Below are positions 8,094 to 15,686 of a stretch of DNA of 15,686 nt, piece by piece. A program made the translations under genes and the position numbers. Under the pieces are notes generated by a model that searched no databases, had not been told where the DNA came from, and saw only the letters and a list, made by a program, of their open reading frames with translations. Origin of the DNA: an uncultured Ruminococcus sp. GTDB taxonomy: Bacteria; Bacillota; Clostridia; Oscillospirales; CAG-272. The stretch spans positions 1-15,686 of the forward strand of contig CADCPG010000072.1 in the NCBI GenBank assembly GCA_902803255.1, in the 5' to 3' direction. The first letter of the stretch is position 1, and each line of letters opens with the position of its first letter.

Positions 8094-8911
8094 GAAGCAT
8101 CACTCTGGGACAGTACTACCCCACGGGTTCGGTCATCCATTCGATCGACGGCAGGATGCGCATCATTCTGCTGCTGCTGTTCATAGTGGCGTCGTTCGTC
8201 TGTTCCGGCCCCCTGTCGTTCGCGCTGCTCGCATCCTTTACGCTCGGTCTTGTTTTTCTCAGCAAAGTTCCGCTGAAGACTGTGCTCAGGTCGGTCAGGG
8301 CGATCATATTCATCCTTGTATTCACATTCGTCATCAACGTGTTCTTCACGGCCGGGAAGAGCGAGCCGCTCTTCTCCTTCTGGATCTTCACCCTCTACCG
8401 CGAGGGGATCTGGAGGGCTCTGTTCATGGCGCTTCGCGTGCTCTCTCTCGTGATCGGCACGAGCATACTGATATCGTATACCGCGAGTCCCATCGAGATC
8501 ACGCATTCTCTAGAGGCGCTGCTGAAACCGCTTGAGAAGATAAGGATCCCGGTGCACTCGTTCTCCATGATGATGTTCATCGCGCTCCGCTTCATCCCGA
8601 CTCTCTCGGACGACACCGACAAGATCATGACGGCCCAGCGCGCGAGGGGCGTCGATTTTTCGAGAGGTTCGCTCTTCTCGAGGGTCCGCTCGCTCATATC
8701 AGTCATGGTGCCGCTCTTTGTGTCGTCGTTCAGGCGCGCCGACGAGCTGGCCACCGCCATGGAATGCCGGTGCTATCACGGAGGCGAGGGGAGGACTTCG
8801 ATGCGCGTCATGCATTTCCGAACCTCCGACTTCGTCGCGCTCGGCATATTCATCCTGTTCGGCGCCGCCGTCATTGCGCTGAACCGCTTCGATCTGGGGC
8901 TGACGCTGTGA
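8090..8911 (+). CDS. ecfT: ECF transporter transmembrane scaffold EcfT
   Basis: EcfT is the integral membrane subunit that docks S components and transmits ATPase motion through coupling helices. The product has 273 residues, with hydrophobic segments at about 24-40, 43-58, 68-88, 108-130 and 247-265. The two family signature sites are visible: AQRARG (182-187), the first Ala-Arg-Gly-type coupling motif, and ATAMECRCYHGGEGR (221-235), the second. The second reads Cys-Arg-Cys where many relatives have Ala-Arg-Gly or Ala/Ser-Arg-Cys. The GTG start overlaps the ecfA2 stop by 4 bp and is preceded by a strong GGAGGGG (8074-8080). The stop in turn overlaps the truA GTG by 4 bp, so expression is probably translationally coupled throughout ecfA2-ecfT-truA. 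Confidence 0.94.
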   Translation: MRSITLGQYYPTGSVIHSIDGRMRIILLLLFIVASFVCSGPLSFALLASFTLGLVFLSKVPLKTVLRSVRAIIFILVFTFVINVFFTAGKSEPLFSFWIFTLYREGIWRALFMALRVLSLVIGTSILISYTASPIEITHSLEALLKPLEKIRIPVHSFSMMMFIALRFIPTLSDDTDKIMTAQRARGVDFSRGSLFSRVRSLISVMVPLFVSSFRRADELATAMECRCYHGGEGRTSMRVMHFRTSDFVALGIFILFGAAVIALNRFDLGLTL

Positions 8912-9717
8912 AGATACTGCTTAAGATAGCATACGACGGCTCCGCCTTCCTCGGCTGGCAGTACCAGCCGGACCGGCCGACGGTCGTCGCCGAGATGAAC
9001 CGGGCGGCTAAAGACCTCTTCGGGTTCGACTGCGACGTCACCGGCTGCAGCCGCACCGACGCCGGCGTCCACGCGCTGGGCTTCTGCGCGACGGTCTCGG
9101 AGAGAGGAAAGATCGGCATCGAAACGCGTCTTTCGCCCGAGCGGATAGCCGCTGCGCTCAACGTCCGTCTGCCGGATACGGTGGCAGTGAGGTCCGCGGC
9201 GTTCGTGTCCGACGGTTTCCATCCCAGATACGACGCTGTCTCAAAGACATACAGATACCTCTTTGCGCTCTCTCCCGAAAAGGACCCGTTTCTCGCGGGA
9301 AGGGCGTACATACCCCGCCGACGGCTCGACGGGAAAGCGGTGAGGCTGATGTCGGAGGCGGCAGGGTATTTCGTTGGCGAGCACGATTTCTCGTCCTATA
9401 TGAATTCCGGGTCCGATATCAGGGATACCGTAAGGACAGTCTTCTCGGCGGATGTGGCGGAGAAGGACGGATTGGCTGTTTTTACCGTGACCGGAAACGG
9501 TTTTCTGTACAATATGGTCAGGATAATGGCGGGCACGCTGCTCGAAGCCGGGATGTCGAAGATCCCGCCGCGGGACGTGGAGAAGATAACCGGGGCCCGC
9601 GACCGCTCCGCGGCGGGGAAGACCCTGCCTCCGTACGCGCTGTACCTCGTAGGTGTCGATTATCCGGCGGACAGACTCATCCCGCCTGACGAGGCGGGGA
9701 AGCCTATCGGCGGCTGA
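8908..9717 (+). CDS. truA: tRNA pseudouridine(38-40) synthase TruA
   Basis: TruA converts uridines 38, 39 and 40 of the tRNA anticodon arm to pseudouridine. The product has 269 residues, usual for the family. The catalytic Asp51 lies in CSRTDAGVHA, preceded by the N-terminal AYDGSAFLGWQYQ. The conserved KTYRYLF segment (113-119, Tyr115), HDFSSY, and the C-terminal GNGFLYNMVRIMAGTL are all present. The start is GTG 8908 overlapping the ecfT stop as GTGA; a longer open frame from 8764 lies within ecfT and would add residues unlike TruA. The ecfA1-ecfA2-ecfT-truA order is the conserved Bacillota order. Downstream 85 bp contain no clear terminator, so readthrough into the next gene is plausible. 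Confidence 0.96.
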   Translation: MKILLKIAYDGSAFLGWQYQPDRPTVVAEMNRAAKDLFGFDCDVTGCSRTDAGVHALGFCATVSERGKIGIETRLSPERIAAALNVRLPDTVAVRSAAFVSDGFHPRYDAVSKTYRYLFALSPEKDPFLAGRAYIPRRRLDGKAVRLMSEAAGYFVGEHDFSSYMNSGSDIRDTVRTVFSADVAEKDGLAVFTVTGNGFLYNMVRIMAGTLLEAGMSKIPPRDVEKITGARDRSAAGKTLPPYALYLVGVDYPADRLIPPDEAGKPIGG

Positions 9718-9802
9718 CCGGCCGTCCGGCTGCTGTACGGCGGAGGATCACCGGAGCCGGAATTGAAGTAAGAAAAGGAAATGAAAGGAGGGATCACCGC
9801 TG
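9718..9802 (+). promoter_or_regulatory. truA-to-next-gene spacer with a very strong ribosome binding site
   Basis: No promoter is recognisable here. GAAAGGAGG (9783-9791) matches nine consecutive bases of the complement of the usual bacterial 16S rRNA tail and lies 11 bases before GTG 9803. A stem of 7 bp (9725-9731 with 9755-9761) with a 23-base loop can be drawn but has no U-tract. The string GGAGG(G)ATCACCG occurs twice (9742-9753 and 9787-9799). Confidence 0.65.
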
Positions 9803-11104
9803 GTGAGACACACTGAACGCAAAGTCGGAAAGTCCGGCGCGCCGGAGGGCGCCGAAGCCGAGAACGTATCGGCGATAATCGGGCTCGAGACCGCGGGTAA
9901 CGGTTATTATTCGGCCGTCTCGTTCGTATACAGGGCGGCGGAATTCGTCTTTCTTTTCGCTTTCATAATCTTTCTCGCGGTCTACGGCTTCGCGAACGTC
10001 GGAGAGATAACATACGAGAAGGCGGAATACGTTCTCCGCAACTTCACTCTCAAACTCGATGAAAACAGCGAGAACCGCACCGAGATCATATACGACCCCG
10101 ACAGCAGACAATCCTTCGCTCTCTTCGGAAAGGGGCTGTCGGTCGCCGGCAACTCCGGGATCGCGGTGTTCTCCGCGACCGGACGCAAGACCTGTTCGTC
10201 GCAGTATTCGATGACTTCGGCCTCGCTGTCGGCTTCTGAAAAGTATTCCGCCGTGTACGACTCCGGCGGCACCGAATACCTTATATTCAACTCGTTCTCG
10301 AGGGTCTACCGGGGCACCAGCGAATACCCCGTCAGGAGCTTCTGCATGTCAGACAGCGGCAGATACCTCATGATAACGGGAGACAGCGAATACAATTCCG
10401 CCGTGCGGCTGTTCAGTTCGGATTTCGAGCTCATGACCGTCTTCCGCAAAAACGGATATGTCACATCTGCGGCTCTCGACCCGGAAGGAAAGAGGATATT
10501 TATCGCGACGGTCGACGGCGACTCCTCCGGCAGCGGAGGATTCCGGACCGAACTCACCCTGTACGAGGCCGGAGGCGACAGCCCCGTGCTGACGTTCGAC
10601 GCGGGGAACGTCTTTCCGATGAGGGCGTTCTTCCTCGCCCCGGGCGATGCCGGCGGCGACGGCGGCTTCGGACTGCTCTGCCGCGACAGACTGCTGATCT
10701 GGTCTCCGTCGGGCATACAGGTCTGCGACAGCCGCTTCGGCGGCGGAAACGTCGAGCTGTTCGCCTGCTCGGGAGACACGGCGGCCGTCGTGCTGCGTCA
10801 CACCGACAGCGGCGTGTCGGTCACCTATTCGATCACTGTCGCTGGAGACGGCGGATACTCGAAGTACTCGTCGCCGCTCGATACGGACGGAGGGGGACGT
10901 CCCTCATCGCTCACCGTCGGAGGCGGACGCGCCTTCTGTCTCATGCCGGGTAACGGCACCGTCTTCGCGATGTCCTCGTCAGACGGATCGAGCAGGACAT
11001 ACTCCTGCGGAAGGAGCGACGTGGAGGAGATCCTCGCCTACGGGAGAGACGATCTTTATCTCCTCTGCCGCTCGAGCGCCTTCACGTTCACCGCCGCACC
11101 CTGA
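9803..11104 (+). CDS. Membrane-anchored probable beta-propeller protein, DUF5711-like
   Basis: Function is not known. The 433-residue product has a cytoplasmic, charged N-terminus (1-40), one hydrophobic segment (about 43-65) acting as a membrane anchor, then about 365 residues with repeated short beta-strand patterns such as GIAVFSATGRK, YLIFNSFSRVYRG, VRLFSSDFELMTVF and LLIWSPSGIQV. These alternate with Gly/Ser/Asp turns, the look of a WD40- or quinoprotein-like beta-propeller placed outside the membrane. The segment RTEIIYDPDSRQSFALFGKGLSVAG resembles the start of the propeller in DUF5711 proteins of Clostridia; that assignment is from memory of the family. The C-terminal 150 residues are rich in Gly, Ser and Asp. 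GTG start, chosen for the strong SD. The clp gene follows after 90 bp. Confidence 0.75.
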   Translation: MRHTERKVGKSGAPEGAEAENVSAIIGLETAGNGYYSAVSFVYRAAEFVFLFAFIIFLAVYGFANVGEITYEKAEYVLRNFTLKLDENSENRTEIIYDPDSRQSFALFGKGLSVAGNSGIAVFSATGRKTCSSQYSMTSASLSASEKYSAVYDSGGTEYLIFNSFSRVYRGTSEYPVRSFCMSDSGRYLMITGDSEYNSAVRLFSSDFELMTVFRKNGYVTSAALDPEGKRIFIATVDGDSSGSGGFRTELTLYEAGGDSPVLTFDAGNVFPMRAFFLAPGDAGGDGGFGLLCRDRLLIWSPSGIQVCDSRFGGGNVELFACSGDTAAVVLRHTDSGVSVTYSITVAGDGGYSKYSSPLDTDGGGRPSSLTVGGGRAFCLMPGNGTVFAMSSSDGSSRTYSCGRSDVEEILAYGRDDLYLLCRSSAFTFTAAP

Positions 11105-11146
11105 AGACCGCGGAAGGAAAAACACATTTCACCCCTGAAAGGACCT

Positions 11147-11178
11147 GTCCGCCTGCGCGGACGCCGGAGCGATCCGGC
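11147..11178 (+). other. Two adjacent perfect tetraloop hairpins in the clp leader
   Basis: GTCCGC-CTGC-GCGGAC (11147-11162) is followed with no spacer by GCCGGA-GCGA-TCCGGC (11163-11178). Each is a perfect six-base-pair stem with a four-base loop, and the second loop, GCGA, is of the stable GNRA type. They end 16 bases before the ATG of the Clp ATPase gene, whose start has no clear SD of its own. No U-tract follows on the plus strand, so these are not ordinary terminators. A role in translation control, mRNA processing or stability is inference. Confidence 0.7.
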
Positions 11179-11194
11179 AAAGATTTGAAAAAAG

Positions 11195-13515
<2,321 letters not shown>

Positions 13516-13519
<4 letters not shown>

Positions 13520-15618
13520 AGAAGAGTCCGCTCACGGGCGGGACCGGCGGAACCCGCCGCACCGGAGCCTTTCCGGCGGCGCTCCGCGGCGCGGTCTCCT
13601 CGCCCGGTTTCATAATATTTGCCGTGTCGCTCGTCGTCTTCGCTGCGGCGGTCGACCTCCCCTCCGGGCTTTCGGCTCTCGCAGCCGCGGCCTGCTTCGT
13701 CTTTGCGGCGGCGCTTGCGGGATACCGCGCCGCGTCCGTGTTCGGACGGACCGGGGGAGTATGCGGCGGGCGGGAATTCCTGCCCGGAACGTCGTTCACG
13801 GCATACCGCGCGAGGGCCCGCGTCGCCGGGATCGTCATGCTCTCGGTGTCGGGCCTTCTTCTGCTGGTCTCGTTCATTTCCGACAGATTTGACTTCGATA
13901 TGTCGATGTCGGTCCTGATGTCGTCGTCGGCGCTTTCCGCGGCGGCTTTCGGCACCGCATACGTCTTTGTGTTCGAGCTCATCTGCGCCTCTTCGGCGTC
14001 GCGACTGGCCGGCAAGCCGGGCGGCTCCCCGGCATACGTGTCCTCGCCCCAGGCTTTCGTAAGTCTGTCGGACGCCGTCGACGTGTCGATACTCTCCGAC
14101 GGAGCCGTATTCGACAAAAGGGTCCTCGTTCGCGAGGCTTTCTTCGGTGGCAGGATATACAGGGACGGGGAGCTGCTCTCGGGCGACCTGCGTCATCCCG
14201 CTTCCGACGTTTACATACTCTCGGCCGCGTATCAGGCCGGAGGCGGTTATCCCGACAGTATTATTCGCGACGCCCGCGCGCTCGAGATATTCAGCGGGCG
14301 TCTCGAGGCGGAAAAGTCGGGAGCCGTGACGGGCATTTCATCGATAAAACGCCGCGACAACCGGCCGTCCCCTGGCGATCTCGGACTCGAGATAGGCTAT
14401 TCAGGCGTCTCATCCGGCGCGCGGCTGCTCTGCGGCGGGTTTTCACCTTCGGTGCTCGCTTCCTGCTCGAGGCGGAGACGCGCCGACGGCGGGACAGAAC
14501 AGGTCGGACGGGTCGAGATCTCGGACGCCTCCGCCGCCGCGGACGGAATGAGAAAAAACGGAGCCGTTCCGTTTTTCGTCGTCTCTACCGCACTCCCCGA
14601 AGGAAGCGGTCCGATGATACTTGAATGCGTTCTTGGAGTTGGGGGAGCATTTCCTCCTTTCAACCGCGAGATAAACTCCGCCGGAGCCGAGTTCGGAGTG
14701 AGATTCCGGCCGGGCGGCGAAGGCGCGGCTCCCGTGAATGACGGCAGCGCCGCGTGCGTTGCCGACCCCGGCACCGGTATACCCGAGGGCGTGACGTTCA
14801 TATCCGTCCTCAGGAGCGGGGAAGAGGACTTGAGCGGAGGCGGGGACGGCGGTTCGTCTTCTCCCGGCACTTCCGTCAGCGCGTCATCCCCCGACGCGGC
14901 GATACCTCCCGTAGACGCCGAACGTGCGTCCGGCGGGCTTCGTTCGCTGTTCGAGCTCGTCACGACCTCATGCGAGAACGCCGTGAAACTCTTCATCTTC
15001 GAGAATTTCCACGTTTCGGCGTCGGTGATGCTCGCGCTCTCGGTCGTGCTTCCGGTGCTTTTCGGCCGTCCGTCCTCACTTCCTTCGGCAACCGGGCTGC
15101 TGCTCGCTCTCGTGATACTCACCGGAGTTGCGGCGGCGTCTCTCGTAAACGATACGTTTTTCCCGAGAGTCGCTCTTCCGGGCCTCGGGAAGAAGGCGGC
15201 GGAAAGACTGCTCATGTTCGGCGCCGCCGGCGCGGTGTCGGGCGGGGCGCTGTTCGCCGTTCCCGCGCTCATTCTCGGGGCGGGCGCGGCGTCGGAGGCT
15301 TATGTCCTGCCTGCGGCGGTCTTCTCCGGCCTTGCGATGCTGTTTGCCGCAAGACTTGCGTCCAGGCGTCAATTCGGACTTTCCGGCATAAACTACGTGC
15401 AGATCGTCTCCTTCACGGCCATACTCATCGCCGCTCTTCTGCCGGTGGTGGCGGGAGGACGTCTGCCCGACATACCCGGGATACCGTCAGCCCGCGAGGA
15501 GAGCGGGAAGGTCTTCCTTCTCTCGTTCATACCCCCGGCCGTCTCGTTCGCAGCGGAATACGCGGCTGCGAGGCTGTCTTTCGGCCGCTTTTCGGATGAA
15601 AAAAAGAAAAACGGGTGA
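13516..15618 (+). CDS. Multi-pass membrane protein resembling a catalytically dead P-type ATPase
   Basis: A 700-residue protein with four N-terminal hydrophobic segments (about 31-47, 51-70, 104-122, 136-158), a soluble region (about 165-495) and some six C-terminal segments (501-690). The order matches P2-type ATPases: PQAFVSLSDAVDVSILSDG (178-196) sits where these enzymes have VDVICxDKTGTLT, CGGFSPSVLASCS (306-318) where they have KGAPExxLxxCS, GMRKNGAVPFFVVSTAL (344-360) and ILECVLGVGGAFPPFNREI (368-386) where they have GxRVLAxA and LGLVGxxDPPR, and LVNDTFFPRVALPG (543-556) resembles the M6 region. Asp195 aligns with the phosphorylated Asp, but DKTGTLT, TGES, TGD and GDGxND are all missing, and the actuator domain between segments 2 and 3 is absent. 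It would therefore not pump. The similarity is by eye. ATG overlaps the clp stop (ATGA); SD weak. A regulator or adaptor role is inference. Confidence 0.72.
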
Positions 15619-15621
15619 ATC

Positions 15622-15647
15622 AGCGCCGAAAAACCGTTGCTTTTTTT
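15622..15647 (+). terminator. Possible intrinsic terminator after the membrane protein gene
   Basis: AGCGCCG (15622-15628) can pair with CGTTGCT (15635-15641) around a six-base loop, with one G-T wobble and one C-T mismatch, and the stem runs directly into a T-tract (15641-15647). It starts 3 bases after the stop codon. The imperfect stem makes it a weak candidate, but it is the only terminator-like structure on the plus strand of this window. Confidence 0.45.
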
Positions 15648-15665
15648 CCGCAGTTATGATATAAT
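15637..15665 (+). promoter_or_regulatory. Extended -10 sigma-A promoter for a gene beyond the right edge
   Basis: TTGCTT (15637-15642) and a consensus TATAAT (15660-15665) are 17 bases apart, with TGA just before the -10. The -35 matches consensus at only three positions, so the extended -10 probably compensates. The -35 overlaps the stem end and T-tract of the possible terminator. The gene it serves is outside the window. Confidence 0.7.
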
Positions 15666-15686
15666 ATTGCAGTTTGCGCGGAATAC

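Noticed and set aside
9725..9761. Stem-loop after truA as a terminator
   Set aside because: The 7-bp stem has a 23-base loop and is followed by ATTGAAG rather than a T-tract.
11105..11194. CtsR or CIRCE heat-shock operator ahead of the Clp gene
   Set aside because: No GGTCAAA direct repeats and no TTAGCACTC/GAGTGCTAA inverted repeat are present; only the two hairpins are seen.

Overview
The window looks like a piece of chromosome from a Gram-positive member of the Bacillota, probably an uncultivated, fairly GC-rich Clostridia lineage. The reasons are the conserved ecfA1-ecfA2-ecfT-truA block, a YfhO-family membrane protein, a Clp ATPase with a ClpE-like zinc-finger N-terminus, strong GGAGG-type ribosome binding sites, and AT-rich sigma-A promoters (TATAAT) standing out in GC-rich coding DNA. 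This placement is inferred from gene content only. All of the window is chromosomal housekeeping or membrane-biology DNA. I see no insertion sequence, phage gene, CRISPR array, rRNA or tRNA.

Left part, minus strand (1-4699): a three-gene unit reads leftwards, yfhO-like gene > ruvA > ruvB, with ruvB cut by the window edge. RuvA and RuvB form the Holliday-junction branch-migration motor. The yfhO-like gene encodes a very large multi-pass membrane protein of the GT-C/YfhO type. About 145 bp of AT-rich DNA (4700-4843) carries two divergent sigma-A promoters. The rightward one is a perfect TTGACA-17-TATAAT with an extended -10.

Middle part, plus strand (4844-9717): ruvC (the Holliday-junction resolvase that partners RuvAB), an RlmI-like SAM methyltransferase, ecfA1, ecfA2, ecfT and truA. 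Most of these genes overlap by 4 bp or lie within 41 bp of each other, so they look like one operon. EcfA1/A2/T is the shared energising module for vitamin and metal uptake, and TruA makes pseudouridine in tRNA anticodon arms. In many Bacillota ecfA1A2T-truA sits in the ribosomal-protein cluster; here it sits behind ruvC.

Right part, plus strand (9803-15618): three genes whose joint role is not known. They are a single-pass membrane protein with a probable extracytoplasmic beta-propeller (DUF5711-like), a ClpE-like AAA+ unfoldase with a ClpP-docking LGF loop, and, overlapping it by 4 bp, a 700-residue multi-pass membrane protein. That last protein has the layout and several landmark sequences of a P2-type cation ATPase but none of the catalytic motifs. 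The start of the Clp gene is preceded by two perfect back-to-back tetraloop hairpins. The window ends with a possible terminator overlapping a promoter for a gene beyond the edge. The most interesting items are the apparent pseudo-P-type ATPase coupled to a Clp unfoldase and the tandem hairpins in the Clp leader.
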